Of a DNA stretch of 64,000 bases, positions 54,203 through 63,537 are shown piece after piece. Origin of the DNA: Phenylobacterium sp. CCH9-H3 (GTDB lineage: Bacteria; Pseudomonadota; Alphaproteobacteria; Caulobacterales; Caulobacteraceae); assembly GCF_001557235.1 (NCBI RefSeq), contig NZ_LSJI01000180.1:83501-147500 (forward strand). The letters run 5' to 3'. Under the pieces are notes generated by a model. It was not told the origin of the DNA and did not search any database. It was given only the letters and a program-made list of their open reading frames with translations. The position numbers and the translations under genes are program-made. How positions within the stretch are numbered: the first letter of the stretch is position 1; each line of letters starts with the position of its first letter.

Positions 54203-54730
54203 TTGAGTGTCTACAACTTGGGCAATGTGACACCTGAGCTACCGAACGATGACGAATACTGGATCGCGCCGACCGCCGCCGTTATGGGCAACGTGATTCT
54301 CAAGAAGAACGCCTCGGTCTGGTGGGGCGCAACGCTGCGTGGCGACAACGACCCCATCGTCATCGGCGAGGGCTCGAACGTGCAGGACGGCAGCGTGCTG
54401 CACACCGACCACGGATCGCCGCTGACGCTGGGCGCCAATGTCACCGTCGGCCACCTGGTCATGCTCCACGGGTGCACCATCGGCGACGGCAGCCTGGTGG
54501 GCATCGGCTCGATCGTCCTGAACGGCGCGAAGATCGGGAAGAACTGCCTGATCGGCGCCAACTGCCTGATCACCGAGGGCAAGGAGATTCCCGACAATTC
54601 CCTGGTCATGGGCGCGCCGGGCAAGGTGGTCCGCGAGCTGAGCCCCGAGCAGGCCGCCCGCGTGGCCCTGGGCGCCGCGCACTATGTGGAGAACTGGAAG
54701 CGGTATCGGCGGGAGCTGCGCCCCGCCTGA
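54203..54730 (+). CDS. Gamma-class carbonic anhydrase family protein
   Basis: This 175-residue left-handed beta-helix protein is built from hexapeptide repeats ([39 protein letters not shown] and so on). The metal histidines of the gamma carbonic anhydrase family are present: H67 or H70 in LHTDHG, H84 and H89 in GHLVMLHG. Family members include active CO2 hydratases and proteins of other roles (YrdA/PaaY-like). The start is TTG at 54203: a TGA lies in frame four codons upstream, and GAGG precedes at good spacing. Confidence 0.88.
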   Translation: MSVYNLGNVTPELPNDDEYWIAPTAAVMGNVILKKNASVWWGATLRGDNDPIVIGEGSNVQDGSVLHTDHGSPLTLGANVTVGHLVMLHGCTIGDGSLVGIGSIVLNGAKIGKNCLIGANCLITEGKEIPDNSLVMGAPGKVVRELSPEQAARVALGAAHYVENWKRYRRELRPA

Positions 54731-54731
54731 A

Positions 54732-54890
54732 TCGCTCCTCCCCGTCGCAAAGACGGCGGGAGAGGTGGCGCGAAGCGCCGGAGGGGGCGCGAGGACAGCA
54801 GATGGGAGCCGGTCGCCGTATGCCCCTTCCGTCTCGCCGCCGGTGGCGTCGATCCACCTCCCCCGCTTTGCAGGGGAGGAGCGGTACGGC
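54732..54890. repeat. Palindromic intergenic element, copy 2
   Basis: The arms at 54732-54767 and 54859-54890 are near inverted copies (CGCTCCTCCCC...GAGGTGG), separated by about 90 bp with no gene. The right arm contains the 23-bp core 54857-54879 that matches 27730-27752 in reverse with one mismatch. It fills the gap between the carbonic anhydrase homologue and the enoyl-CoA hydratase. Confidence 0.65.
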
Positions 54891-54943
54891 GCTTGACGGA
54901 CGCAACGTCGCCCCCCGACGGTCCGGGCAAACGGGAGGACGCC

Positions 54944-55726
54944 ATGGCGTACGAATTCATCAAGGTCGACCGCGAAGGTCCGGTGACGATCTTCACCCTG
55001 AACCGGCCCGACGTCATGAACGCCATGCACTCGCCGGCGCACTTCGAGATGCATGAGGCGCTGGACGCCTTCGCCGCCGACCCGGACCAATGGGTGGGCA
55101 TCGTCACCGGGGCGGGCGACCGCGCCTTCTCGGCCGGCAACGACCTCAAGTACCAGGCGGGCGGCGGCGCGCTGAAGAGCCCGCCGTCGGGCTTTGCGGG
55201 ACTGACCGCGCGCTTCGACCTGACCAAGCCGCTGATCGCGGCGGTGAACGGGGTGGCCATGGGCGGCGGGTTCGAGATCGCCCTGGCCTGCGACATCATC
55301 GTGGCCTCGGAGGCTGCGGTCTTCGCCCTGCCGGAGCCGCGGGTGGGCCTGGCCGCCCTGGCCGGGGGCCTGCATCGGCTCCCGCGCGCGATTGGGGTGA
55401 AGCGGGCCATGGGCATGATCCTCACCGCCCGCCGCGTCTCGGCCGCCGAGGGCAAGGAGCTGGGATTCGTCCACGAGGTGACGGCGCCGCAGGACCTGAT
55501 GCGCACGGCGCGGGAGCTGGCCAAGAGCATCTGCGAGCTCGGCCCGATGTCGATCCGCGCCTCGAAGCAGGCGGTCTACCAGGGCCTGGACGAACCGAGC
55601 CTGGAAGCGGCGCTGAAAGGACAGAACAAGTACCCGGCCGTGGCGGCGCTCTATACGTCGGAGGACTTCAAGGAGGGCCCGCTCGCCTTCGCCCAGAAGC
55701 GTCCGCCGCAGTGGAAGGGGCGCTAG
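54944..55726 (+). CDS. Enoyl-CoA hydratase/isomerase family protein
   Basis: This 260-residue crotonase-fold enzyme has the oxyanion-hole stretches GDRAFSAGNDLKYQ (near 55) and VNGVAMGGGFEIALACDIIVASE (near 100-122), then FALPEPRVGLAALAGGLHRLPR. One catalytic acid position is Glu (PEPR), while the second may be altered; hydration or isomerisation of acyl-CoA is likely but not certain. ATG at 54944 has GGGAGG upstream, preferred over an in-frame start at 54893 that begins in the repeat element. Confidence 0.87.
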   Translation: MAYEFIKVDREGPVTIFTLNRPDVMNAMHSPAHFEMHEALDAFAADPDQWVGIVTGAGDRAFSAGNDLKYQAGGGALKSPPSGFAGLTARFDLTKPLIAAVNGVAMGGGFEIALACDIIVASEAAVFALPEPRVGLAALAGGLHRLPRAIGVKRAMGMILTARRVSAAEGKELGFVHEVTAPQDLMRTARELAKSICELGPMSIRASKQAVYQGLDEPSLEAALKGQNKYPAVAALYTSEDFKEGPLAFAQKRPPQWKGR

Positions 55727-55803
55727 GCGGCTAGCCGCAACGGCTGTCTCTTATCGCCCCGCAATATTGCCGCCCCTGAGCAATCCCGTCACATTCCGCG
55801 CGA

Positions 55804-56901
55804 GTGACGGGGGCGTTCTCGATGGTGGACTTGGAGGCCGTGGGCGGCGCGGCGACCGGCGGGCTGATCGCCGGGACGTTTGAGAAGCCGACCGGGAAGG
55901 CCGGGGAGCATCACAACGCCTGCGCCGACTGCGGCACGGTCACGGTCGGAAAATTCTGCCACAACTGCGGCAACGCCGCCCACGTCCACCGCACCCTGCT
56001 GCACCTGGGCGAAGAACTGCTGCACGGGGTGATGCACTTCGACAGCCGCACCTGGCGAACCCTGCCGGTGCTCGTGTTCCGTCCCGGCCGCCTGACCCGC
56101 GAATGGTGCGAGGGCAAGCGGACCCGCTATGTCTCGCCGCTGGCGGTCTTCCTATTCACCATCTTCGTCATGTTCATGCTGCTGAGCTACGCGCCGAAGC
56201 CCGAGGAGGGGACCACGGTGGGCCGGCAGGCGGTGGCCACCGCCGATCTTGCAAGACGGAACAGCGAGCTGGCCGAGGCCCGCGCGGCGCTGAGGGAGGC
56301 CCCGCCGGAAGCCCGCGCCGCCGCAGCCGCTGCGTTGAAGATCGCACAGGCCAACGTGGATCAGGCCAAGTCGCGGGTGGGCGACACCCCAAAGGCCGCT
56401 GAGGTCGACAACTGGCAGGCGGAGCTCAGCAAGGACGCGGCGGCGGGTCAGCTGGGCTTTTCCACCGGCAGCAAGAAGCTGGACGAAAAGCTGCAGCACA
56501 AGTTCGAGAACCCGGAGCTGGCGCTCTACAAGCTGCAGCAGACCTTCTACAAATTCTCGTTCCTGCTGATCCCGATCTCCATCCCGTTCGTGGCGCTGCT
56601 GTTCCTGTGGAAGCGCGGCTTCACGCTCTACGACCACGGGGTCTTCGTGCTGTATTCGCTGACCTTCATGTCGCTGCTGATCATGCTGGTGGCGATCGCC
56701 GGCCGCATCGGCGGCCTGGCGGCAGGCGTCGCCTATGGCCTGACCCCATTCATCATTCCGGCGCACATGTTCTACCAGCTCAAGGGCGCCTATGGCCTCA
56801 GCGGGTTCTCGGCCCTCTGGCGCACCACCTTCCTGCTGATCTTCTGCGGGATCGCGCTGTCGTTCTTCCTGCTGGCCATCCTCTGGCTGAACATGGCCTG
56901 A
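55804..56901 (+). CDS. DUF3667 membrane protein with zinc ribbon
   Basis: This protein of up to 365 residues has an N-terminal zinc ribbon (CADCGTVTVGKFCHNCG, two CxxC pairs), then HFDSRTWRTLPVLVFRPGRLTREWCEGKRTRYVSPLAVFLF, which is characteristic of DUF3667. A first membrane helix (FLFTIFVMFMLLSY), an Ala/Glu-rich coiled coil (about 145-205) and about four C-terminal helices follow. GTG at 55804 or ATG at 55822 could be the start. Function is unknown; it stands alone. Confidence 0.83.
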   Translation: MTGAFSMVDLEAVGGAATGGLIAGTFEKPTGKAGEHHNACADCGTVTVGKFCHNCGNAAHVHRTLLHLGEELLHGVMHFDSRTWRTLPVLVFRPGRLTREWCEGKRTRYVSPLAVFLFTIFVMFMLLSYAPKPEEGTTVGRQAVATADLARRNSELAEARAALREAPPEARAAAAAALKIAQANVDQAKSRVGDTPKAAEVDNWQAELSKDAAAGQLGFSTGSKKLDEKLQHKFENPELALYKLQQTFYKFSFLLIPISIPFVALLFLWKRGFTLYDHGVFVLYSLTFMSLLIMLVAIAGRIGGLAAGVAYGLTPFIIPAHMFYQLKGAYGLSGFSALWRTTFLLIFCGIALSFFLLAILWLNMA

Positions 56902-57016
56902 GGCCTCGCCGCAACGGTGACGCCTGCGTCATCTTTTTGCGCGGGCCACCTTGTGTCCCATCGCCGCCTTTGCCACGGTGCCGCCAACTAAACACGGTTC
57001 AGGGGGAGGGCGGCTG

Positions 57017-58672
57017 TTGGACCGCTACGACTACATCATCATCGGCGCCGGTTCGGCCGGCTGCGTGCTCGCCAACCGCCTGACCGAGGACGGGACCAAG
57101 TCGGTCCTGCTGCTGGAGGCCGGCGGCAAGGACGGCTCGCTGATGGTCAAGATGCCGGCCGGGGTCGGCACGCTGATCCAGAAGCAGGGCGCCTACAATT
57201 GGGGCTTCTGGACCGAAGCCGAGCCCAACCTGAACGACCGCAAGCTCTGGTGGCCCCGCGGAAAGGGCTGGGGCGGCTCCTCGTCGATCAACGGCATGAT
57301 CTACATCCGCGGCCACGCGCGCGACTACGACCAGTGGCGCCAGATGGGCCTGGGCGGCTGGGGCTACGCCGACGTCCTCCCCTACTTCAAGCGGTCCGAA
57401 AGCCTCGAAGGGGGCGGCGATCCCTGGCACGGCGGCGACGGGCCGCTGAAGGTGTCCAAGGCCTCGTCCCCCAATCCGATCTACAAGGCGACCATCGAGG
57501 CCGGCGGCCAGGCCGGCTATCCGCTGACCAGCGACTTCAACGGCTTCCAGCAGGAAGGCTGGGGCCCCTACCAGCTCACCATCCATGACGGCGAGCGGTG
57601 GAGCGCGGCGCGCGGCTACCTTCATCCGGCCTTGAGCCGGCCCAATCTCACCGCGCTCACGGGCGCCCGGACCACGCGGATCGTCGTCGAAAACGGCCGC
57701 GCCACGGGTGTGGAGATCCAGGAGGCCAAGGGCGGCCGCCGCGTGGTCCATGCCAATGCGGAGGTGATCCTGTCGGCCGGCGCCGTCCAGTCGCCGCACA
57801 TCCTCCAGCTTTCGGGCATCGGCGATCCGGACGAACTGACCAGGCACGGCATTCCGGTGGTGCACGAGCTGAAGGGCGTCGGCGCCAACCTCCAGGACCA
57901 CCTGGACGTCTGCCTGTCGTGGGAGTGCCCCCAGCCGATCACCCTATATTCCCTGCGCAAGGGCCTGATCAAAACCCTCAGCGTCGGCCTCTCCTACATG
58001 CTGTTCAAGAAGGGGGTGGGCCGCTCCCAGTTCCTGGAGTCCGGCGCGTTCCTGCGCTCGCGGCCCGACCTGGACCGGCCGGATCTGCAGATCCACACCG
58101 TCCTCGCCATCATGCAGGACCACGGCAAGGTGCAGGTGGCCAAGGACGGCTTCACCTTCCACGTCTGCCAGCTGCGGCCCGAAAGCCGCGGCCGTGTCGG
58201 CCTGAAGTCCGCCGATCCGATGGACGATCCCGCCATCTTCGCCAACTACCTCGCCACCGAGGAAGACCGCCGCGCCCTGCGCGAGGGCGTGAAGATGATG
58301 CGCGAGGTGGCCAAGCAGCCGGCGCTGAAGCCCTACATCTGCGCCGAATACGCGCCCGGGCCGGCCGTGCAGACCGACGCCGAGATCGACGCCTGGATCC
58401 GCAAGAGCGCCGAGACCATCTATCACCCGGTCGGCACTTGCCGCATGGGCGCGGCCGGCGATCCCATGGCCGTGGTCGACGCCGATTGCCGCGTGCAGGG
58501 GCTGCAGGGGCTTCGCGTGGTCGACGCCTCGGTCATGCCGACGCTGGTGGGCGGCAACACCAACGCCCCGACCATCATGATCGCCGAGAAGATCTCCGAC
58601 GCCATCCGGGGCAAGGCCTTCCTGCCTCCGGACGACGCGCCGGTGTACGGAGACAACCAGCGCGCGGCGTAG
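57017..58672 (+). CDS. GMC-family oxidoreductase (choline dehydrogenase-like)
   Basis: This 551-residue FAD enzyme has the N-terminal dinucleotide fold YDYIIIGAGSAGCVLANRL, GKGWGGSSSINGMIYIRGH (near 84), SAGAVQSPHILQLSGIG (near 255) and the C-terminal YHPVGTCRMG (catalytic His near 473) and DASVMPTLVGGNTNAPTIMIAEK. TTG at 57017 is the likely start because AGGGGGAGGG precedes it; upstream starts such as TTG at 56951 add a non-homologous extension. It oxidises an alcohol; choline is only one possibility as no betA/betB context is present. Confidence 0.9.
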   Translation: MDRYDYIIIGAGSAGCVLANRLTEDGTKSVLLLEAGGKDGSLMVKMPAGVGTLIQKQGAYNWGFWTEAEPNLNDRKLWWPRGKGWGGSSSINGMIYIRGHARDYDQWRQMGLGGWGYADVLPYFKRSESLEGGGDPWHGGDGPLKVSKASSPNPIYKATIEAGGQAGYPLTSDFNGFQQEGWGPYQLTIHDGERWSAARGYLHPALSRPNLTALTGARTTRIVVENGRATGVEIQEAKGGRRVVHANAEVILSAGAVQSPHILQLSGIGDPDELTRHGIPVVHELKGVGANLQDHLDVCLSWECPQPITLYSLRKGLIKTLSVGLSYMLFKKGVGRSQFLESGAFLRSRPDLDRPDLQIHTVLAIMQDHGKVQVAKDGFTFHVCQLRPESRGRVGLKSADPMDDPAIFANYLATEEDRRALREGVKMMREVAKQPALKPYICAEYAPGPAVQTDAEIDAWIRKSAETIYHPVGTCRMGAAGDPMAVVDADCRVQGLQGLRVVDASVMPTLVGGNTNAPTIMIAEKISDAIRGKAFLPPDDAPVYGDNQRAA

Positions 58673-58787
58673 GGCGGTCAGGCCGCCGTCTTCCGCAACC
58701 TCCCGGGCGGTCCGTCATCGGCCGTTGCCCGCCGGAACCCGCCTCTTCGCCGGACCGTTCGCCGGACGAGTTCAGAGGAGAATGTCG

Positions 58788-59144
58788 ATGGCGGTGAAAG
58801 ACGATCTGTTCAAGGCCGAGGAAGGGTTCTGGCTGGCCGGGAAGGACCACTTCCAACAGCATGTGGACGAGGCCTGCCTGCTGGCCTTTCCGCAGGCGGG
58901 CGAGATGCACGGGGTCTTCTCGAACCAGCAGGTGGCCGAGACCGTCACCTCGCCGACGCGCTGGCGCGACCTGACGATGAGCAACCGGCTGCTGCTCGAG
59001 GTGACCGACAATGTGGCGGTCATCAGCTACAGGGCCGATGTGACCCGGGCCGATGGCGAGCCTTATTCCGCCCTGGTCAGCTCCGGCTACGTTCAGCGTG
59101 ACGGCGGCTGGAAGCTGGCGTTCCACCAGCACTCGCCGGTCTAG
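58788..59144 (+). CDS. Small NTF2/SnoaL-like (DUF4440-type) protein
   Basis: This 118-residue protein (KDDLFKAEEGFWLAGKDHFQQHVDEACLLAFPQAGEMHGVFSN in separate parts, then LLEVTDNVAVISYRADVTRADGEPYSALVSSGYVQRDGGWKLAFHQHSPV) has the helix-then-sheet pattern of NTF2-like DUF4440 proteins, which bind small ligands or act as enzymes. ATG at 58788 is favoured because AGAGGAG ends 8 bases before it; ATG at 58782 is closer than usual. It stands alone. Confidence 0.78.
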   Translation: MAVKDDLFKAEEGFWLAGKDHFQQHVDEACLLAFPQAGEMHGVFSNQQVAETVTSPTRWRDLTMSNRLLLEVTDNVAVISYRADVTRADGEPYSALVSSGYVQRDGGWKLAFHQHSPV

Positions 59145-59187
59145 CGAACGCGGTGGCGGGTCGGTCGCCAGGCGCCGCCCTGCGAGC

Positions 59188-62058
59188 CTAAGGCGCCGCC
59201 GCGGCGCCGGCCTGCGGGATCACCGTGAGCTTGTAGGCGGCCTCGGGCTTCAGCCAGGTCTGGGCCGCCCGCTTCACGTCGGCGGCCGTGACCCGCTCGG
59301 TGCCGGGGATGATCTGGCGGATCACCTCCAGCCGGCGCGGATCGGACTGGGCGCCGGAGAGCTCACCCAGCCAGTACCCATTGGTCACCCGGGCGCGCTG
59401 GATGCCCTCGATCCGCGGCTGCTTGGCCCGCGCCAGTTCGTCCTCGCCGATCTCTGTGGCGACCAGATCCGCCGCGATCTTCTGGGTGTCGGCGAAGAAG
59501 CCGGCCAGCTTCTCCGGCGGCACCTCCACGCTCGCGGCGATGTAGCCCCAGCCTGTCCAGACCAGGCTGTGCTGAGAGTTCACGTCCGGCGAATAGGTCG
59601 CCCCCTGCGCCTCGCGCAGCTGGTCGGTGAGCCGCAGCTTCATCACCTCGCGCAGGACAGCGGTGTCGCGGGCCCGCTGGGGGTCGGCGAAGTAGTCGGT
59701 GGTCGGCCAGGCGATGAAGCCGATGGCTTGGTCGGCGCGGCCCTTGTGGGTCAGCGTCACCGTCTGCGGCGAGCCCTTGGGGAACGGCGCGGTGCGCGCC
59801 GAGGCGGGGACCGGTTTCGGTTCCGGCCGCGGCGGCAGGGCGCCGAACGTCGCCGCCGTCGCCGCGATCGCCTGGTCGACCGTGATGTCGCCCACGATCA
59901 CCACCTCCACCGGCCCGCTCGCCAGGTCCGGCATGATGGCGGCCTTGATGTCCTCCAGCCGGGCGTTCGCCATCTCCTCGCTGCTCGGGAAGGTCCAGCG
60001 TCGGTCGCCCGAGCGCAGCAGGCCCGGCAGGTCGCGGCTGAGCACGCCGTTGTCGGTGGCCTCGTACTGGTCGTGAATGGTCCGCGCGGCCGCCTTGATC
60101 CGCGCCAGCGCCGCCTCCCGCCAGGCCGGCTCGGTCAGATAGGCGGCCAGCACCTGGAGCTGGGTGGCCACGTCCCCGGTGCGGGTGGCGCCCGACAGGA
60201 CATAGGCGTCGTCGCTGATGCTGAACCGGCCGCCGTAGACTTTGGAGGCCAGCACCCGTTCCATGTCCTCCACGCCGATCTTGGCCAGCCCGCCCTCGAT
60301 GAAGGTGTTGGAGGCCCAGAACGGGCTCTGGCGGTCGGCGGGAAGGCCCAGCATGCCGCGGCCGGCATTCACGCGCACCAGCACCTCGTCGTCGCGGAAA
60401 GTCGTGGGCTTCACGGTCAGGCGCACGCCGTTGGCGAAACGGACGAAGGTGGTTCCGAGGTCGGTGATCTCGCGCCGCTCGGCCACCTTCCCCGGCGCGC
60501 CGAAGCGCTCGTAGGGCCAAGCCACCAGCTGGTTCGCCTCCAACGGCGCCACAGCCACCTGCTGCGAGGCGGTCAGCGCGGCCAGCAGCGTCGCCTCTCC
60601 GCCGTCGATGGGGGTGGGCGAGGCCATGAAGACGAGCGGCCCCTGGCCCTGGAAGACGTCCTTCAGCGCCGCATTGACCGTCTCGGCCTTCAGGTCCTTC
60701 ACGCCGGCTTCGAAGAGCGCGAGGTCGTCGGCAGGCGATGTCACGACGGTGTGGTCGGCCAGGGCGTTCACGATTTCCCCGGCAAGGTCCACGGGCCGCC
60801 GCGTCGCTGCGCCCGCCACCGCCGCCTTGAGATTGGCGCGGATCTCCTCGATCTCGCGGTCCAACTCCTCCTGCCGTACGCCGTACTGGACGATGCGCCG
60901 CTGCTCCTGCTCGGCGGCGGCCAGGGCCTCGCGCCAGCGCCCAGACTCCGCGTTGACACCGATGGTGGCCACCTCGGCGGCGTCATCCTGTTCGCCCTTG
61001 TACGCGCCGGCGCCCAGGAACGGCGGATCGGCGCCCCGGGCGATGGCCGAGTATCGGCGGTTCAGGACCGACAACCCCAGGTTCTCGATCAGGTCGCGCC
61101 GGCGCTTGGCGGAGGTGTCGAGCGATGTGTCGGGAGGGGCGATCCACGCCACCTGCAGCGACTGGGTCACGCCGGGATCGACCACAAGCTTGGCCTCGGC
61201 CTTGCGCGGCGCGACGGGGCCCTGGTCCGGCTCCGGCAGGGCGGGCGCCTTGGCCGTCCAGCCGGCGAACGAGGCCTTGATCTTCGCCTCCATGGCGTCG
61301 ACGTCGAAGTCGCCCACGGCCACGAAGACCGCGCGCTCCGGCCGATACCAATGACGATAGTAGTCGGCGATGCGGCTCGCGGGCGCGGTCCGCAGCACGT
61401 CCACCTTGCCGATCGGCAGTCGCGTCGGCAGGCGTTGGCCCTTCAGCAGGAAGTTCAGCCGCTCCACCACCACCCGATAGCCGGGCGTGTCGCGGGCGCG
61501 TTCCTCGGACAGCACGATGCCCCGCTCGCGGTCCACCGCGGCCGGGTCGATAGTCAGGTTGAAGGCCGCCTCCCGGAGCAGCTTCAGAGACGTATCCACG
61601 GTCTCCGCGTCCGTGCGGGGCAGGTCCAGCTTGTAGACGGTTTCGGAGAAGCCGGTGGAGGCGTTGGTGTCGGCGCCGAAGGCCAGGCCCAGGCGCTCCA
61701 GGATCCTGACCATTTCGCCTTCCTTCACCTCCTTCGAGCCGTTGAAGGCCATGTGCTCCAGGAAATGGGCGAGCCCGGCCTGGTCGTCCGTCTCCATCAT
61801 GGAACCGGTCGCGAACCAGAGGCGGAACGCGGCCTGGCCGGCAGGGACGCTCTGCTTGCGGATGGCATAGCGCATGCCGTTGGGCAGGGCGCCGAAGCGG
61901 ATGGCGGGATCGGGCGTAAGGTCCGACTTCGCCTGGGGCCATTCCCCTGGCGCCAGCCTTGCAGGCGGAGCCGTGGGGTGCTGGGCGGCGGCGGGCTGGG
62001 CGATGGCAAGGACGAGCGCGGCGAAGAGGGCGGGGCCTGCGCCCAGAAGACGGATCAT
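59188..62058 (-). CDS. Exported M16-family zinc metallopeptidase
   Basis: This 956-residue pitrilysin/insulinase-type protease has a signal peptide (LLGAGPALFAALVLAIAQPAAAQ) and is thus periplasmic. The inverted zinc motif HFLEH is at residues 98-102 of the first M16 domain. Further M16 domains follow, one marked by FVAVGDFDVDAMEAKI and one by VVIVGDITVDQAIAATAATFG; the second half lacks HxxEH and would be structural. ATG at 62058 begins the signal peptide; longer frames from 62157 are unlikely. Substrate peptides are unknown. Confidence 0.9.
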   Translation of the reverse strand: MIRLLGAGPALFAALVLAIAQPAAAQHPTAPPARLAPGEWPQAKSDLTPDPAIRFGALPNGMRYAIRKQSVPAGQAAFRLWFATGSMMETDDQAGLAHFLEHMAFNGSKEVKEGEMVRILERLGLAFGADTNASTGFSETVYKLDLPRTDAETVDTSLKLLREAAFNLTIDPAAVDRERGIVLSEERARDTPGYRVVVERLNFLLKGQRLPTRLPIGKVDVLRTAPASRIADYYRHWYRPERAVFVAVGDFDVDAMEAKIKASFAGWTAKAPALPEPDQGPVAPRKAEAKLVVDPGVTQSLQVAWIAPPDTSLDTSAKRRRDLIENLGLSVLNRRYSAIARGADPPFLGAGAYKGEQDDAAEVATIGVNAESGRWREALAAAEQEQRRIVQYGVRQEELDREIEEIRANLKAAVAGAATRRPVDLAGEIVNALADHTVVTSPADDLALFEAGVKDLKAETVNAALKDVFQGQGPLVFMASPTPIDGGEATLLAALTASQQVAVAPLEANQLVAWPYERFGAPGKVAERREITDLGTTFVRFANGVRLTVKPTTFRDDEVLVRVNAGRGMLGLPADRQSPFWASNTFIEGGLAKIGVEDMERVLASKVYGGRFSISDDAYVLSGATRTGDVATQLQVLAAYLTEPAWREAALARIKAAARTIHDQYEATDNGVLSRDLPGLLRSGDRRWTFPSSEEMANARLEDIKAAIMPDLASGPVEVVIVGDITVDQAIAATAATFGALPPRPEPKPVPASARTAPFPKGSPQTVTLTHKGRADQAIGFIAWPTTDYFADPQRARDTAVLREVMKLRLTDQLREAQGATYSPDVNSQHSLVWTGWGYIAASVEVPPEKLAGFFADTQKIAADLVATEIGEDELARAKQPRIEGIQRARVTNGYWLGELSGAQSDPRRLEVIRQIIPGTERVTAADVKRAAQTWLKPEAAYKLTVIPQAGAAAAP

Positions 62059-62186
62059 AAAACCTGCCTGGAAAGCACCATGAAACGCCCGCACCATCGC
62101 CAAGCCCCATGGCGGGGGCAAGGCGGCAAAGCGGCCATACGCGTGCGGCTCGCGCACGGGCGCGACACGTCTTACATGGAGTGCAG

Positions 62187-62891
62187 ATGAACGCCGCCTA
62201 CTTTGAAGCGCCCGCCGACGGCGCGCCGCGACCGCAACATCCGGGCGATCCGGATTTCCGGCCCGCGCCCGAGCCGATCGTGAACGCCCCGTGGCCCGTG
62301 GTGGCGCTGACGGCCAGCATCGTCGTCGCCTATCTGATCCAGAGCCGCTTCCCGCTGCCGCTGGTCAGCGCGGCCTTCGCCTTTTCGCCGGCGCTCATGC
62401 TCGAGGGGCACGCCGAGCGGCTGGTCAGCTCGCTGTTCGTCCATGGGAACTGGGCGCACGCGCTGATGAATGCGGCCTTCATCCTGGCCTTCGGGGCGCC
62501 GGTCGCCCGCTACTACGGTCCGCGGCTTGGCGGGATCGTGGCGTTCTTCCTCTTCTACCTCGCGTGCGGCGTACTCGCCTGCCTGGGATTCGCCGCGCTG
62601 CACTGGGGACAGGATGCGGCCCTGGTGGGAGCGTCCGGGGCGGCCTCGGGCCTGATGGGCGGCGCGGCGCGACTGATCGGCGGGCAGGGACGGCCGGGGC
62701 CGATGTTCTCCAAGGCGGTGACGGGGATGGGCGTGGCCTGGATCTTCGTCAATCTGATCATGGCCTTTACTGGCGGAGCCCTGATCCCCGGGGCGGGTGA
62801 CGCCGGGGTCGGCTGGGAGGCGCACTTGGCCGGCTTCGCCGCGGGCGTGCTGCTGATCGGGCCGTTCGGCTGGCTGGCCGGCAAGCGCTGA
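62187..62891 (+). CDS. Rhomboid-family intramembrane serine protease
   Basis: This 234-residue membrane protein has six or so helices. It carries the rhomboid serine in GASGA (Ser150), the histidine in EAHLAGFAAG (His213) and an Asn/His pair in HGNWAHALMNAAF (near 95), so the catalytic dyad is intact. ATG at 62187 with GGAGTG before it is preferred over an in-frame start at 62109. It is divergent from the M16 protease. Substrates are unknown. Confidence 0.9.
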   Translation: MNAAYFEAPADGAPRPQHPGDPDFRPAPEPIVNAPWPVVALTASIVVAYLIQSRFPLPLVSAAFAFSPALMLEGHAERLVSSLFVHGNWAHALMNAAFILAFGAPVARYYGPRLGGIVAFFLFYLACGVLACLGFAALHWGQDAALVGASGAASGLMGGAARLIGGQGRPGPMFSKAVTGMGVAWIFVNLIMAFTGGALIPGAGDAGVGWEAHLAGFAAGVLLIGPFGWLAGKR

Positions 62892-62988
62892 GACTCCGCG
62901 CGGTCACGCGTGCGTGATGGCCGCCTCATTGTGTCGCGGCTGAAACTGCGAGACGGTGTTCTTCCAGAGAACGGGAACAGGAGGCCTC

Positions 62989-63417
62989 ATGCTGGTCTCG
63001 CAAATTCTCCGCACCAAGGGAGACACGGTCTTCACCATCCGGCCGACCGATACGGTCGGCGAGGTCGCGGAACTGCTGCATGCCAGAGGCGTCGGCGCTC
63101 TCGTGGTCCTGGATGCGGAGCGCGTGGTCGGGATCGTATCGGAGCGGGACATCGTCCGCGCGGTCGCTTCGCATGGCGAGGCGGCGCTGAAGCGTCCCGT
63201 GTCGGACTTCATGACGGCGAACGTGCTGTTCGCCGATCCCGGCGCCACGGTCGATTCCCTGCTGTCCAAGATGACCGACCGGCGCATCCGCCACTTGCCG
63301 GTCTGCAAGAACGAGCGGCTGGTCGGCATCGTATCGATCGGCGACCTCGTGAAATGGAAGATCTCCGAGGTGGAGGCCGAGGCCGACGGCCTGAAGGCCT
63401 ACATCGCGGCCAGCTAG
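62989..63417 (+). CDS. CBS-domain pair protein
   Basis: This 142-residue cytoplasmic protein consists of two CBS domains: the first FTIRPTDTVGEVAELLHARGVGALVVLDAERVVGIVSERDIVRAV (in parts, about 15-60), the second VLFADPGATVDSLLSKMTDRRIRHLPVCKNERLVGIVSIGDLVKW (about 78-122). Such pairs bind adenine nucleotides and sense energy state. ATG at 62989 has CAGGAGG just upstream. It stands alone and is followed by a strong hairpin. Confidence 0.9.
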   Translation: MLVSQILRTKGDTVFTIRPTDTVGEVAELLHARGVGALVVLDAERVVGIVSERDIVRAVASHGEAALKRPVSDFMTANVLFADPGATVDSLLSKMTDRRIRHLPVCKNERLVGIVSIGDLVKWKISEVEAEADGLKAYIAAS

Positions 63418-63477
63418 ATTCGGGCGAGACCCCCCTCCCGAGTGGAGGGCTGAAAGCCGGCGGTGCGTCGGCGAAAG

Positions 63478-63515
63478 GGGCGGGGAAGGGGACGGATCCT
63501 TCCCCGCCCGATTTC
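63478..63515. terminator. Bidirectional terminator between the CBS and Rrf2 genes
   Basis: GGGCGGGGAAGG (63478-63489) pairs perfectly with CCTTCCCCGCCC (63498-63509) around an 8-nt loop, followed on the + strand by GATTTC. It lies between convergent genes and can serve both. Confidence 0.65.
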
Positions 63516-63537
63516 CGTCCGGCGGTCGATCCCGGTC

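Noticed and set aside
59053..62190. A 1045-codon open frame on the + strand across the M16 protease gene
   Set aside because: The translation is low-complexity Gly/Arg/His without motifs, while the minus strand encodes a complete metalloprotease with HFLEH.
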